In this document: positions 44,088-53,335 of the stretch, in pieces
Position numbering within the stretch: position 1 is the stretch's first letter
How the letters are laid out: the number at the start of each line of letters is the position of its first letter
Assembly: GCF_026012395.1 (NCBI RefSeq)
Contig: NZ_BRZA01000007.1
Location: 19,606-83,605, forward strand
Direction: 5' to 3'
Source of the DNA: Lysinibacillus piscis
GTDB lineage: Bacteria; Bacillota; Bacilli; Bacillales_A; Planococcaceae
Length of the DNA: 64,000 nt
Made by a program: the position numbers and the translations under genes
The notes under the pieces: model-generated
Seen by the model: the letters and a program-made list of their open reading frames with translations, nothing else
What the model was told of the DNA's origin: nothing
Database searches by the model: none

Positions 44088-45062
44088 TTATTTTTTACGC
44101 TTCGTTAAACGACCAAGCGCGAATGCACCTGCTGCTACAGCAAGAACCGTATTTGTTTTTTTGTTAAACACTTGTTTTGTCACAAGGTTTAAGTTTTGTG
44201 GACGCTCAGCTAAACGGCGCATGAAGTAACCGTACCAGTCTTCACCAAATGGTACATATACACAGAAGTTATAGCCTTCTTTTGCAAGCTCCTTTTGCAT
44301 ATCTGTACGGAAACCGTAAAGCATTTGGAACTCAAATTTATCAAGTGAAATATTGTGCTCTGCAACAAAACGTTTTACATGTGCAATGACATTATGGTCA
44401 TGCGTTGCAATAGATGTGAATTTACCATTTAATAAGTGATACTCGATTAATTCAATGTAATTTAGGTCGATATCTAATTTATCTTGGTAAGCTACCTCTA
44501 CAGGCTCTTTATAAGCACCTTTTACAATGCGTAGGCGGTAGTCTTTGAATTTTTCGATATCGTCTTTTGCACGATAGAAGTAAGATTGAATAACTGTTCC
44601 TACGTTGTTAAATGTTTTAGAAAGCTCTTCTACCATATCAAAAGAAGTTTGAAGACGACCATAGTCTTCCATATCAAAGTTGACAAAAATATCATAAGCA
44701 GCTGCTTTTTCAACGATTTCATATAAGTTGTCATAGCAGAAATCAACATCGATATCTAAACCTAATTGTGATGGCTTTAATGAAATGTGTGCATCAACAC
44801 CATTTTCTTGGATGGCTTCGATAACAGCAAGAATTTGATTTTTTGCTTGTGTTGCTTCTTCTTTATTCGCAACAAATTCCCCTAAATTATCTACTGTACA
44901 AGAAATATTGTGTGCATTTAATTCTTTAATGCTTGAGATTGTTTCTGCAATATTTGTACCAGCTACAACACTTTGTGCACCTAATTTTAGACCGTATTTT
45001 TTAGCAGCACTGTTTAGTAGTTGGTTTTCAGATAGATGAATAAAAAAATCACGTAATAACAT
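44088..45062 (-). CDS. Proline dehydrogenase
   Basis: A 324-residue FAD-dependent proline dehydrogenase of the monofunctional PutB/FadM type, oxidising proline to pyrroline-5-carboxylate at the membrane. Visible family segments are AHISLKPSQLGLDID, FVNFDMEDYG, VIQSYFYRAKDD, RLRIVKGAYKEP and the late YVPFGEDWYGYFMRRLAERPQN with the paired Arg that grip the substrate carboxylate. The C-terminal 22 residues (NTVLAVAAGAFALG then RKK) form a short hydrophobic tail that may anchor it. ATG 45062 has AGGAG. No pyrroline-5-carboxylate dehydrogenase gene is adjacent. Confidence 0.93.
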   Translation of the reverse strand: MLLRDFFIHLSENQLLNSAAKKYGLKLGAQSVVAGTNIAETISSIKELNAHNISCTVDNLGEFVANKEEATQAKNQILAVIEAIQENGVDAHISLKPSQLGLDIDVDFCYDNLYEIVEKAAAYDIFVNFDMEDYGRLQTSFDMVEELSKTFNNVGTVIQSYFYRAKDDIEKFKDYRLRIVKGAYKEPVEVAYQDKLDIDLNYIELIEYHLLNGKFTSIATHDHNVIAHVKRFVAEHNISLDKFEFQMLYGFRTDMQKELAKEGYNFCVYVPFGEDWYGYFMRRLAERPQNLNLVTKQVFNKKTNTVLAVAAGAFALGRLTKRKK

Positions 45063-45131
45063 GGTGTCATTCTCCTAACAGCATTTTCTTTTTAGTATAA
45101 CATAATTTATGAAATATTCATCCTTAATCAA

Positions 45132-45890
45132 TCATAATTCTTTGAATTGCAATATTTGCATACGCTCATTAAAAAGGGAAGGATAGCTTAAAAAGCCAAT
45201 CATAATACTTGATAATGTAGCCGTTGTGAGCAGGGCAAAAATGATTAAAAGTTGAAATTGTACAGCTTGAATAGGATCAGCGCCACCAATAATTTGACCA
45301 CTCATCATACCTGGTAATTGGACAAGACCGATTGTTTTTTGACTTTCAATCGTTGGAATCATACTTGCTTTGATGGCATGAATAAGCTGTCGATGAATCG
45401 CCTGCTTTGGCGTTCCACCAAGGGACAAAATGAGTTCAATTTCGTGCTGATGACTGGTGATTTCTGCTGTAAAACGATTTAAAAATAGAATGGATAAAAC
45501 CATAGCATTGCCAATGAGCATGCCACTTATCGGAATGATATATTGGGCTGTGGCAGGTATGATATGAAAGCCGAGTAAAACGCCTTGTGTGACGATTTCA
45601 ACAGTACATAATGTGACGGCTATTTTCCACGTAATTCCTTGAATGCCTTTGCCTTTTTTTCGAGCATTTAATGTAGCTACACTAATCATTAAAGCTACCA
45701 TCAAAATTATATAAAGATAGCTTTGTGCATCGAAAACAAAATTTAAAATATAACCGACTGCTAGTAATTGAATAATCGAGCGTAATGTGGCGATAAGTGT
45801 ATCTTTCTCCAATTCAAGCTTTAATGTTTTTGATAATATAAGAGGAATCATTACAAAAATTAAAGTTAACGCTAATGATGTATACGTCAT
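45132..45890 (-). CDS. fetB: FetB-type metal (iron) exporter permease
   Basis: A 252-residue membrane protein of the UPF0014/FetB family with about six or seven helices. Marks of the family are the LKLELEKDTLIATLRSIIQLLAVGYIL N-terminal segment, IIPISGMLIGNAMVLS and the QLPGMMSGQIIGGADP loop. With FetA it forms an ABC exporter that lowers cytosolic iron and helps resist peroxide. Its ATG overlaps the fetA stop as ATGA, so translation is coupled. Order on the minus strand is fetA then fetB. No Fur or PerR box was recognised upstream. Confidence 0.9.
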   Translation of the reverse strand: MTYTSLALTLIFVMIPLILSKTLKLELEKDTLIATLRSIIQLLAVGYILNFVFDAQSYLYIILMVALMISVATLNARKKGKGIQGITWKIAVTLCTVEIVTQGVLLGFHIIPATAQYIIPISGMLIGNAMVLSILFLNRFTAEITSHQHEIELILSLGGTPKQAIHRQLIHAIKASMIPTIESQKTIGLVQLPGMMSGQIIGGADPIQAVQFQLLIIFALLTTATLSSIMIGFLSYPSLFNERMQILQFKEL

Positions 45891-46609
45891 GCCTTCACTC
45901 CTTGAATAAATTGAGCAACCGCTGGATTTGTTGGGGCATTAAGCAAGGAGCTGTCACCAGATTCCACAAGTCTACCATCCATCATCACCCATGTATAATG
46001 TCCAATAGAGAGTGCTTGTCGCAAATTATGCGTAATCCAAATAATGGTCACCTGGTATTTTTGATTAATACGTGTAATTAATGATTCAATATCGTGCACA
46101 GATTGTGGGTCAAGAGCTGACGTAATTTCATCTAGCAATAAAATAGATGATTGATTAATCAATGTGCGAGCTATAGAGATTTTTTGCTGTTGCCCACCTG
46201 ATAGCTCCTGTGCAGTGCGATTTAAGAAACGGTCATCGAGCCCAACATCATGCAAATACGAAATGGCTTCACGCTGTGTTAGCTGTTTTCCTTGTAAGGT
46301 GCGAGGCAATGCCAAATTTTCAAAAACAGTCCCTGTAATCATAGGTGCTGCCTGTAATGCCATGCCAACTTGTTTTCGTAAAGCAGTTGGCTCATATTGT
46401 TCAATAGCTTGCTGATTGATAGAAATTTGTCCTGCTGAGGGAGAGAGCAAGCCATTACATAACTTGAGTAATGTGGTTTTGCCAGCACCAGATGGACCAA
46501 CGAGTGTCGTAATTTTACCTTTAAAAAAAGTGCCAGTAATCATTTTTAAAATTTGCTTGTCTTGTACAGTAAAGCTAACATTGTGAAAATCAATAGCGGA
46601 TTCCATCAT
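45887..46609 (-). CDS. fetA: FetA-type ABC exporter ATPase
   Basis: A 240-residue ABC ATPase. Walker A is GPSGAGKTT (about 38-46), the signature LSGGQQQK (about 140-147), and Walker B ILLLDEITSALD. The switch His is present in WITHNLRQ. It pairs with the FetB permease, whose start overlaps its stop by four bases. ATG 46609 has AAGGAGC seven bases upstream. The DEIT in place of the usual DEPT is typical of this subfamily. Confidence 0.9.
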   Translation of the reverse strand: MMESAIDFHNVSFTVQDKQILKMITGTFFKGKITTLVGPSGAGKTTLLKLCNGLLSPSAGQISINQQAIEQYEPTALRKQVGMALQAAPMITGTVFENLALPRTLQGKQLTQREAISYLHDVGLDDRFLNRTAQELSGGQQQKISIARTLINQSSILLLDEITSALDPQSVHDIESLITRINQKYQVTIIWITHNLRQALSIGHYTWVMMDGRLVESGDSSLLNAPTNPAVAQFIQGVKA

Positions 46610-46720
46610 ATATAAGCTCCTTCTATTTATAATGCAAAATTTTCTATTATAACTCTAACACGATATAATTATTATGTGTTACAATTCATATTAAGAACAT
46701 ATGTTTTGGATGGTGATATG

Positions 46721-47200
46721 ATGGAGTTGGTAAAATATGAAGAACGATATAAAGCGAACGTACAAAATTATCAGTTAGTCGAAGAACAATTACGCTATAC
46801 AAATACGCCGCAAAATTGCTTACAATTAGCAGAGCAAGATGCAGACAGAGCAAATATTTTAGCACTGAACGATAATGGTGAACTTGTAACTTTTTTTGTT
46901 CTGCATGCTAATGAAGGTGTCAAGCCATATAGTGACAATGACAAAGCCATTTTACTACGAGCTTTTTCTACGGATTTTCACCATCAAGGCAAAGGGTATG
47001 CTAAGCAAGCATTATTGATTCTACCTCATTTTGTAGAAAAGCATTATCCGACTATTAATGAAATTGTATTAGCTGTGAATGAAGCGAATGTCGGAGCACA
47101 AGTGCTTTATCATAAATGTGGATTCGTTGATCGGGGAGTACGCCGTATGGGAACAAAAGGACCGCTAATCATTATGAGTTATGATGTACCAAAAGCATAA
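46721..47200 (+). CDS. GNAT-family N-acetyltransferase
   Basis: A GNAT enzyme of about 160 residues. The acetyl-CoA loop is HHQGKGYAKQALLILPHF (Q-x-x-G-K-G-x-A), followed by IVLAVNEANVGAQVLYHKCGFVDRGVRRMG, the usual beta-bulge and C-terminal block. This resembles RimI/SpeG-like small acetyltransferases, but the substrate cannot be read. A TATAAT at 46664-46669 suggests transcription starts near 46676; two adjacent ATGs (46718, 46721) follow a GGTGAT, and the second has the better spacing. It is divergent from fetAB. Confidence 0.82.
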   Translation: MELVKYEERYKANVQNYQLVEEQLRYTNTPQNCLQLAEQDADRANILALNDNGELVTFFVLHANEGVKPYSDNDKAILLRAFSTDFHHQGKGYAKQALLILPHFVEKHYPTINEIVLAVNEANVGAQVLYHKCGFVDRGVRRMGTKGPLIIMSYDVPKA

Positions 47201-47213
47201 CATCAATTACAAT

Positions 47214-47248
47214 AAAAACGGCAACCATATAAGATGGTCGCCGTTTTT
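47214..47248. terminator. Bidirectional terminator between GNAT gene and amtB
   Basis: A 15-bp stem with one bulge (47214-47228 with 47234-47247), with A5 before and T6 after. It serves both convergent genes. Confidence 0.9.
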
Positions 47249-47251
47249 TCA

Positions 47252-48547
47252 TTATGACGTAGTTGTTTTTTCATGTGTGTGCGTTTTGCCGAAATGTGTT
47301 AAACGCTGTGCGAATGTTTCGCCTTGAATAGCAGAGCTTTTGAATACTTCTTGGTATTCATATGCAGGCGTTCCATGTTCACTTACGTCCAATCCACCCA
47401 TTTCCTCTTCAGCAGATACACGTAATGGTACAAATAATTGAATAACACGTAAGCCAATAGTTACGGAAACACTAACCCAGACAATGGCTGCCAGCACGCC
47501 GATAGCTTGAATACCAAGCAAGTGCAGACCACCGCCATAAAATAACCCTTGCCCATGTGTATCGAATAAACCAACTGCTAATGTTCCCCAAACACCGCAA
47601 ATACCGTGTACAGCAATAGCACCAACAGGGTCATCAATTTTTAGTTTCCATTCAATAAAACGAAGACCTTCAACTAATAAAGGTGCTGCTACAAGACCAA
47701 TCATCATTGAACCAAAAATACTAACATTCGCTGCTCCAGCTGTAATACCTACAAGCCCTGCCAGCGCACCATTTAATGTCAATGAACCATCAATATAGCC
47801 ATAGCGGAATTTTGTATAAAAGGCAGTTGCTACAACGCCAACAGCTCCAGCGAAGAAGGTATTAGCGATAACACTAGGTACTAGGGATGGATCAGCGACT
47901 AATGTAGAAGCACCATTGAAGCCAAACCAGCCAAACCATAGTAGAAATACACCTAAAGCTCCTAATGGAATACTATGCCCTGTAATAACATTCACATGAC
48001 CATTTTCATATTTCCCAAGTCGAGGGCCAATCATAATTGCTGCAATACAAGCTGCTACAGCTCCTGTTAAGTGCACAACTGTAGAACCAGCAAAATCAAT
48101 AAAGCCAAGGTCCGTTAACCATCCTTGCCCACTCCAAACCCAGTGACCAACAACAGGATATACGAACAGAGTCATTAAAATAATGACACCAATATAAGCG
48201 AAAATATTTGTACGTTCTGCTACAGCGCCAGAGAGAATCGTTGCACCTGTTGCAGCAAACATTGTTTGGAAAATAAAGAATGCAAGATCATGGTCGCCTT
48301 GTAAAGCGAAGCCACTTGTACCAAATAGACCACCAGCTGTATCACCAAACATGACAGCATAGCCACATAAAAAGTAAATAACCGCACCAAGAGAAATAGT
48401 CAGGAAGTTTTTCATAATAATATTGACTGCGTTTTTAGAACGTGTAAATCCAGCTTCTACCATGGCGAACCCTGCATGCATAAGAAAAACTAAAATGGTA
48501 CCGAGCATAACCCAAACTAAATTAACCGATAATAATGCCTCATTCAT
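47252..48547 (-). CDS. amtB: Ammonium transporter
   Basis: A 431-residue Amt/Mep-family channel with 11 helices. Conserved features: FLMHAGFAMVEAGFTRSKNAVNIIMKN in the first helices, DFAGSTVVHLTGAVAACIAA with the first pore His, and DPVGAIAVHGICGVWGTLAVG with the second pore His. The C-terminal tail (about 385-431) is cytosolic, where GlnK docks. ATG 48547 has AAGGAGG. It lies 14 bases after glnK in the usual glnK-amtB order and should be activated under nitrogen limitation through the TnrA/GlnR box upstream of glnK. Confidence 0.95.
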   Translation of the reverse strand: MNEALLSVNLVWVMLGTILVFLMHAGFAMVEAGFTRSKNAVNIIMKNFLTISLGAVIYFLCGYAVMFGDTAGGLFGTSGFALQGDHDLAFFIFQTMFAATGATILSGAVAERTNIFAYIGVIILMTLFVYPVVGHWVWSGQGWLTDLGFIDFAGSTVVHLTGAVAACIAAIMIGPRLGKYENGHVNVITGHSIPLGALGVFLLWFGWFGFNGASTLVADPSLVPSVIANTFFAGAVGVVATAFYTKFRYGYIDGSLTLNGALAGLVGITAGAANVSIFGSMMIGLVAAPLLVEGLRFIEWKLKIDDPVGAIAVHGICGVWGTLAVGLFDTHGQGLFYGGGLHLLGIQAIGVLAAIVWVSVSVTIGLRVIQLFVPLRVSAEEEMGGLDVSEHGTPAYEYQEVFKSSAIQGETFAQRLTHFGKTHTHEKTTTS

Positions 48548-48561
48548 AAATTAGCGCCTCC

Positions 48562-48903
48562 TTATTCTACTGCAACAGATCCGACTTCTTTTGTACGAAT
48601 CCGAATTGCTTGTTCTATAGGATAAATGAAAATTTTCCCATCACCAACCTTACCTGTTGCTGCATCACGTAGTAATACTTCAACGATAGGGTTTACTTTG
48701 TCATCATCAACAATTAACTCTAATTTTAGCTTTGGTAAAAATTCAATTTCATACGTGTTACCACGAAATAGTCCTGTATGCCCTAGCTGACGACCACAGC
48801 CAGCAATTTCCGAAACACTAAGACCTGCAAAACCTTCTTTTGCTAAGCCATCACGGACAGCACCAAAAACCTCAGGACGAATAATCGCCTCAATTTTTTT
48901 CAT
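48562..48903 (-). CDS. glnK: PII nitrogen regulatory protein
   Basis: A 113-residue PII signal protein. It begins MKKIEAIIRPEVFGAVRDGL and has the T-loop segment GHTGLFRGNTYEIEFLPKLKLE, with the Tyr that is uridylylated in proteobacterial PII kept in place. The C-terminal signature is GKVGDGKIFIYPIEQAIRIRT, which binds ATP and 2-oxoglutarate. It should bind AmtB and block ammonium entry when nitrogen is plentiful. ATG 48903 has AAGGAGC ten bases upstream; the frame is open 20 codons further up but without a site. First gene of glnK-amtB. Confidence 0.94.
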   Translation of the reverse strand: MKKIEAIIRPEVFGAVRDGLAKEGFAGLSVSEIAGCGRQLGHTGLFRGNTYEIEFLPKLKLELIVDDDKVNPIVEVLLRDAATGKVGDGKIFIYPIEQAIRIRTKEVGSVAVE

Positions 48904-48981
48904 ACATTTCAGCTCCTTGTTATGATTTGTTTTCATGTTAACGACGAATGGATAATAGAGCAATATATTTTTGTTTAGTCA

Positions 48982-48998
48982 TGTTAGGTTTTGTGACA
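48982..48998 (-). promoter_or_regulatory. TnrA/GlnR box upstream of glnK-amtB
   Basis: TGTTA, seven bases, TGACA: an exact match to TGTNA-N7-TNACA. A TATTAT -10 candidate on the minus strand (48957-48952) puts the box centre about 45 bases before transcription start, close to the activating position of TnrA in B. subtilis. Confidence 0.85.
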
Positions 48999-49051
48999 TG
49001 AAATATTTCGCCTTTTGAAATAAAAATTTTTTGAAGTTTATATAAAAAGGA

Positions 49052-49065
49052 TGAAAGCGCTATCT
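49052..49065 (+). promoter_or_regulatory. cre-like (CcpA) site
   Basis: TGAAAGCGCTATCT matches the cre consensus TGWAANCGNTNWCA at 13 of 14 positions. It lies between the two nitrogen boxes. Chance occurrence cannot be excluded. Confidence 0.4.
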
Positions 49066-49112
49066 TTAATTGTGTCTGAATTGTGAACTAAACTGAAAAT
49101 TCTGATTTTTAA

Positions 49113-49129
49113 TGTAAGGTTTTCTAACA
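49113..49129 (+). promoter_or_regulatory. Second TnrA/GlnR box, upstream of pncB
   Basis: TGTAA, seven bases, TAACA: another exact TGTNA-N7-TNACA match, 131 bases from the first and 138 bases before the pncB ATG. Confidence 0.8.
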
Positions 49130-49266
49130 TGAATGGAGAGAAGATTGCACACAAGTTTTTTGAGATATGGTGTATACTAGGACTAATATTTTGAATTCGT
49201 TGGACAAATATCGACAAAAGAGATACTTAGTTCTGGCGAATAGACTGATGGAAAGAGGGGATTTTT

Positions 49267-50727
49267 ATGAGATCGAACTATGCAGATGATAGTTTAGCGT
49301 TGCACACAGATTTGTATCAAATCAATATGGCAGAATCGTATTGGGCAGATGGTGTACATAACCGTAAAGCTGTCTTTGAAATATATTTCCGAAAGCTACC
49401 ATTTGGTAATGGCTACGCTATTTTTGCAGGGTTAGAACGTATACTGGCATATTTACATGATTTTCATTTCAGTGACTCAGATATTGCTTATTTGCGTGAG
49501 GAGCTTGGCTATCAAGATGATTTTCTAGCCTATTTGAAGGATATTCGCTTTACGGGGGATGTCTATTCAATGGTGGAGGGAGAGCTAGTCTTTGCGAATG
49601 AGCCGATTATTCGCATCGAAGCACCATTAGTAGAGGCACAGTTAATTGAAACTGCGTTGTTGAATATCGTAAATTACCAAACACTGATTGCCACAAAAGC
49701 AAGCCGCATTAAGCAAATCATAAAAAATGAAGCAGCTATGGAATTTGGTACACGTCGTGCGCATGAGATGGATGCCGCAATTTGGGGAACAAGGGCAGCA
49801 TTTATTGGTGGCTTTGCATCTACTAGTAATGTTCGTGCTGGGAAGCTATTCAATATCCCTGTATCAGGTACACACGCACATGCACTGGTGCAAGCCTATA
49901 AAAACGATTATGATGCCTTCCATGCATATGCAAAACGTCATCGTGATTGCGTATTTTTAGTGGATACTTACAATACGTTAAAATCTGGTGTACCAACAGC
50001 TATCAAAGTAGCAAAAGAGCTAGGAGATAAAATTAATTTTGTTGGCATTCGTTTAGATAGTGGAGATATTGCCTTTTTATCAAAAGAGGCCCGCCGTATG
50101 CTAGATGAGGCTGGCTTCCCAAATGCAAAAATTATTGTGTCAAATGATTTAGATGAATATACAATTTTAAATTTAAAGGCACAGGATGCAAAGGTAGACG
50201 TTTGGGGAATCGGTACAAAGTTGATTACTGCCTACGACCAACCTGCGCTAGGGGCTGTTTATAAAATGGTGGCTATTGAAAATAAAGAAGGACTGTTAGC
50301 GGATACCATTAAAATTTCAGCAAATGCAGAGAAGGTCACAACACCAGGTTTAAAACATGTTTACCGTATTATTGATAAAGAGAATGGTAAGGCTGAAGGG
50401 GACTATATTACATTGCAGGATGAAAATCCAGCAACAGAGGAACGTATCAAAATGTTCCATCCTGTGCATACATTTGTGTCGAAATTTGTCACAAATTTTG
50501 AAGCGAAAAATTTACATCAGCACGTTATTCAAAAGGGTGAAATTATTTATGACAACCCTACATTAGAGGAAATGCGTAATTATGCCGCTGAAAACTTGAA
50601 TTTACTATGGGATGAATACAAACGTGCGATGAACCCTGAAGAATACCCTGTCGATTTGAGCCAAAAATGCTGGGATAATAAAATGCGCAATATTCAAGAG
50701 GCAAGCGAAATGGTCAGCCATTTATAG
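49267..50727 (+). CDS. pncB: Nicotinate phosphoribosyltransferase
   Basis: A 486-residue enzyme of NAD salvage that joins nicotinate to PRPP with ATP hydrolysis. It has the N-terminal [16 protein letters not shown] motif, then [13 protein letters not shown] with the phosphorylated His, [14 protein letters not shown], the phosphoribosyl-binding IRLDSGD and [12 protein letters not shown], and the [22 protein letters not shown] block. Length fits the Bacillus-type enzyme. ATG 49267 has AAGAGGGG. It forms an operon with nadE, 14 bases downstream, giving the first and last steps of nicotinate to NAD. A TnrA/GlnR-type box upstream may link it to nitrogen supply. Confidence 0.95.
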   Translation: MRSNYADDSLALHTDLYQINMAESYWADGVHNRKAVFEIYFRKLPFGNGYAIFAGLERILAYLHDFHFSDSDIAYLREELGYQDDFLAYLKDIRFTGDVYSMVEGELVFANEPIIRIEAPLVEAQLIETALLNIVNYQTLIATKASRIKQIIKNEAAMEFGTRRAHEMDAAIWGTRAAFIGGFASTSNVRAGKLFNIPVSGTHAHALVQAYKNDYDAFHAYAKRHRDCVFLVDTYNTLKSGVPTAIKVAKELGDKINFVGIRLDSGDIAFLSKEARRMLDEAGFPNAKIIVSNDLDEYTILNLKAQDAKVDVWGIGTKLITAYDQPALGAVYKMVAIENKEGLLADTIKISANAEKVTTPGLKHVYRIIDKENGKAEGDYITLQDENPATEERIKMFHPVHTFVSKFVTNFEAKNLHQHVIQKGEIIYDNPTLEEMRNYAAENLNLLWDEYKRAMNPEEYPVDLSQKCWDNKMRNIQEASEMVSHL

Positions 50728-50741
50728 GAGGGCAATTACAG

Positions 50742-51569
50742 ATGACATTGCAACAGCAAATTATTAAAGAATTACATGTCTTACCAACAATTGATGTACA
50801 ATATGAAATTCGTCGGTCGATTCAATTTTTAAAGGATTATGCAAAGCGTTATCCTTTTGTCAAAGGCTTTGTGCTTGGTATATCGGGCGGTCAAGATTCC
50901 ACACTAACAGGAAAGCTTACACAGCTTGCGGTGGATGAGCTAAATGTAGAAGCGGGAGAAGAACGGTATTCATTTTGGACTGTACGTCTACCATATGGTG
51001 CACAGGCAGATGAGCAGGATTGTCAGGATGCTTTAGCATTTATACAATCTACGAAAAATTATACAGTCAATATTAAAGGTGCAGTGGATGCGAGTGTGCA
51101 AGCATTAGTAGATGCAGGTGTGGAAATAAGCGATTTTGTCAAAGGAAATGAAAAGGCTCGTGAGCGTATGAAAGTGCAATATTCCATCGCAGCTATGCAC
51201 AATGCAGTCGTTTTAGGAACAGACCATGCGGCAGAGGCTATCACAGGATTTTATACGAAATTTGGTGATGGTGGAGCAGATTTAATGCCTATTTTCCGTC
51301 TCAATAAGCGCCAAGGTAAGCAGTTATTAGCAGCCCTTGATTGTCCTGCACATTTATATATTAAAGTGCCAACAGCAGATTTAGAAGAAAATCGTCCATC
51401 ATTACCAGATGAAACAGCTCTTGGGGTCACATATGAGCAAATTGATGATTATTTGGAGGGTAAGATAATTCCTGAGGAGGCTCGTCAAATACTAGAGGGA
51501 CATTATTTACGCTCCCAACATAAACGCCATATGCCGATTACAATTTTTGATGATTTTTGGAGAAAATAA
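50742..51569 (+). CDS. nadE: NH3-dependent NAD+ synthetase
   Basis: A 275-residue enzyme that amidates deamido-NAD with ammonia and ATP. The PP-loop is GISGGQDST, with its first Ser near residue 48. Further motifs are [31 protein letters not shown] and [23 protein letters not shown], and the C-terminal [12 protein letters not shown] completes the active site. There is no glutaminase domain, so it uses free ammonia, which fits the closeness of ammonium-transport genes and a nitrogen-control box. AGGAGG before ATG 50742. Second gene of the pncB operon. Confidence 0.96.
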   Translation: MTLQQQIIKELHVLPTIDVQYEIRRSIQFLKDYAKRYPFVKGFVLGISGGQDSTLTGKLTQLAVDELNVEAGEERYSFWTVRLPYGAQADEQDCQDALAFIQSTKNYTVNIKGAVDASVQALVDAGVEISDFVKGNEKARERMKVQYSIAAMHNAVVLGTDHAAEAITGFYTKFGDGGADLMPIFRLNKRQGKQLLAALDCPAHLYIKVPTADLEENRPSLPDETALGVTYEQIDDYLEGKIIPEEARQILEGHYLRSQHKRHMPITIFDDFWRK

Positions 51570-51574
51570 TACTG

Positions 51575-51609
51575 AAAAGCTATGTTTCTATTCGAGACAT
51601 AGCTTTTTT
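51575..51609 (+). terminator. Terminator after nadE
   Basis: An 11-bp perfect stem (51575-51585 with 51597-51607) with an 11-base loop and eight T. Confidence 0.9.
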
Positions 51610-51704
51610 TGTATGTAAACAGTACTATATGCTTCATTTCCTGCATATAATGTCGATATAAATACCTATAGAGGGAATGGAATGATAAAGGAGGGTAACG
51701 ATAG

Positions 51705-52025
51705 ATGAGAACTTCTAGAATAAGTGCAACGACAAGCAGTACGTTCCGAAATGACCAGCCGTATTTACATGCGAGTGATGTTAGTCATAATTTTAATCAA
51801 CATGCGAAGAAGCAATTTCAGCAGAATATGCGGAAAAATAAAGAGCAGCAGCGGACGACTCATCGCGCACAGGGTGTTCAACATCAAATGAACGCATTAG
51901 ACATCGCAGTTGTAAGCAATGCACAGGATTTACACATGCATAATGAATTAAATGAAACGGCAACGAAGCTTAATCGTTTAAGCAAGCAAAAGAAGCTACT
52001 CAAAAGTTACCGTTCTTCCATATAA
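51705..52025 (+). CDS. Hypothetical small basic Gln/His-rich protein
   Basis: I do not recognise this 106-residue protein. It has no signal peptide or TM segment and is rich in Gln, His, Asn and Lys. The middle (KKQFQQNMRKNKEQQRTTHRAQ) looks like a basic, partly helical or disordered stretch, and the end (NETATKLNRLSKQKKLLKSYR) a short coiled coil. ATG 51705 has a strong AAAGGAGGG ten bases upstream, so it is surely translated. It stands alone between two terminators. Charge suggests binding to nucleic acid or an acidic protein, possibly spore- or sporulation-related, but this is a guess. Confidence 0.7.
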   Translation: MRTSRISATTSSTFRNDQPYLHASDVSHNFNQHAKKQFQQNMRKNKEQQRTTHRAQGVQHQMNALDIAVVSNAQDLHMHNELNETATKLNRLSKQKKLLKSYRSSI

Positions 52026-52027
52026 GC

Positions 52028-52065
52028 AGCTCTCTACACGATTTGGATGTAGAGGGCTTTTTATT
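52028..52065 (+). terminator. Terminator after the small basic protein
   Basis: An 11-bp stem with one G-T pair (52028-52038 with 52048-52058) and a TTTTTATTTT tail. Confidence 0.85.
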
Positions 52066-52122
52066 TTGATTTAGCCTCAGTCATTTCCTTTACATATTCA
52101 AAAAAATCTAGATGATAGCTAA

Positions 52123-52270
52123 GATGTGTCTAAAAACTACAAATTCAGATGCTATGTATGCTTTTACTATCCATCATTTTGTACAAAAGCCCTGTCAAAA
52201 GTAATGTTTCGCCCGCAAAGCAAACGCATTCGCCCGATTATTCATGAAGTGACACGTTTTTAGACACGTC
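52123..52270. mobile_element. MITE-like segment with 15-bp terminal inverted repeats
   Basis: GATGTGTCTAAAAAC at 52123-52137 is repeated inverted at 52256-52270, 14 of 15 identical with a perfect 12-bp core. The 148-base segment carries no gene. Flanks are TAGCTAA on the left and CTAGTTAA on the right, similar but not an exact target duplication. It may be a small non-autonomous element or a long-range hairpin. Confidence 0.45.
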
Positions 52271-52390
52271 CTAGTTAAAGTATAATGGATATTGAGGTTC
52301 ATATTTGTATTACTGTGGAAATTTCGTTATGCTAAAGGTGAGTTTTTGTACAATTTAAACAATTGTTGGATGAAGCAGGAGGTTTGAGGT
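52271..52390. other. Leader of the MoxR operon
   Basis: About 120 bases after the inverted-repeat segment, with no gene. A TATAAT at 52279-52284 could be the -10 of the MoxR operon; it sits directly beside the right terminal repeat. Confidence 0.4.
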
Positions 52391-53335
52391 ATGAATGAAC
52401 AAATACAACGTGTAATTGATAATATAGAGAAAGTGATTGTTGGAAAACGAGAGGTTGCTGAGCTGAGTATTGTTGCTTTACTAGCAAGAGGACATATTTT
52501 ACTTGAAGATGTCCCTGGTGTTGGAAAGACTATGATGGTAAGAGCATTAGCCAAATCCTTTGATGCCCAATTTAAACGCATTCAATTTACACCTGATTTA
52601 TTGCCATCAGATGTGGTAGGGATTTCAATGTATAACCCAAAAACAATGGAATTTGAATTTAGAGCAGGACCGATTATGGGCAATGTTATATTAGCTGATG
52701 AAATTAATCGTACATCCCCGAAAACACAATCTGCTTTATTAGAAGGGATGGAGGAATCTTCTGTCACAATAGATGGACATACCTTTGCCATTCAACAGCC
52801 GTTTTTCGTCATGGCTACACAAAATCCAATTGAACATGAAGGGACGTATCCATTGCCAGAGGCGCAACTTGACCGTTTTTTAATGAAAATTAAAATGGGC
52901 TATCCTTCAAGAAAAGAGGAGATGGAAATATTACGCCGTGCCGAAACAGGACGACCGATTGAACAACTGGAAGCTGTATTGACACTGACACAACTAATCG
53001 AACTACAAGAGCTTATCCAAGGTGTGTATGTGGAGGATTCTGTGAAAAGCTATATCGTTGAATTAGCGACACAAACGCGAGAAAACAGCTATGTGCATTT
53101 AGGTGTTAGTCCACGGGCGACCTTGTCATTGATGAAGGCTGCACAAGCATATGCCTTTATCAAAGGTCGTAATTATGTAACACCTGATGATGTACAATAT
53201 TTAGCTCGCTTTGTTTTTAGTCATCGAGTGCTATTAAAGCCTGAAGCTCGTTATGAGCAAATTCGAGCAGAGGAGATTATCGAACGGATTATTGCGAAAA
53301 CACCTGTGCCGACAAAAAGGTTTGCTGAGCGATGA
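52391..53335 (+). CDS. MoxR-family AAA+ ATPase
   Basis: A 314-residue AAA+ ATPase. Walker A is in LEDVPGVGKTMM, Walker B in VILADEINRTSPKTQSALLEGMEE with the usual sensor-2-side PRATLSLMKAAQAYA, and the sensor 1 Asn in FVMATQNPIEHEGTYPLPEAQLDRF. MoxR ATPases act as chaperones for the assembly or activation of partner complexes, often with DUF58 proteins. ATG 52391 has CAGGAGG. It overlaps the next gene by four bases (ATGA), so the three-gene unit MoxR, DUF58 and transglutaminase is translationally coupled. Confidence 0.92.
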   Translation: MNEQIQRVIDNIEKVIVGKREVAELSIVALLARGHILLEDVPGVGKTMMVRALAKSFDAQFKRIQFTPDLLPSDVVGISMYNPKTMEFEFRAGPIMGNVILADEINRTSPKTQSALLEGMEESSVTIDGHTFAIQQPFFVMATQNPIEHEGTYPLPEAQLDRFLMKIKMGYPSRKEEMEILRRAETGRPIEQLEAVLTLTQLIELQELIQGVYVEDSVKSYIVELATQTRENSYVHLGVSPRATLSLMKAAQAYAFIKGRNYVTPDDVQYLARFVFSHRVLLKPEARYEQIRAEEIIERIIAKTPVPTKRFAER

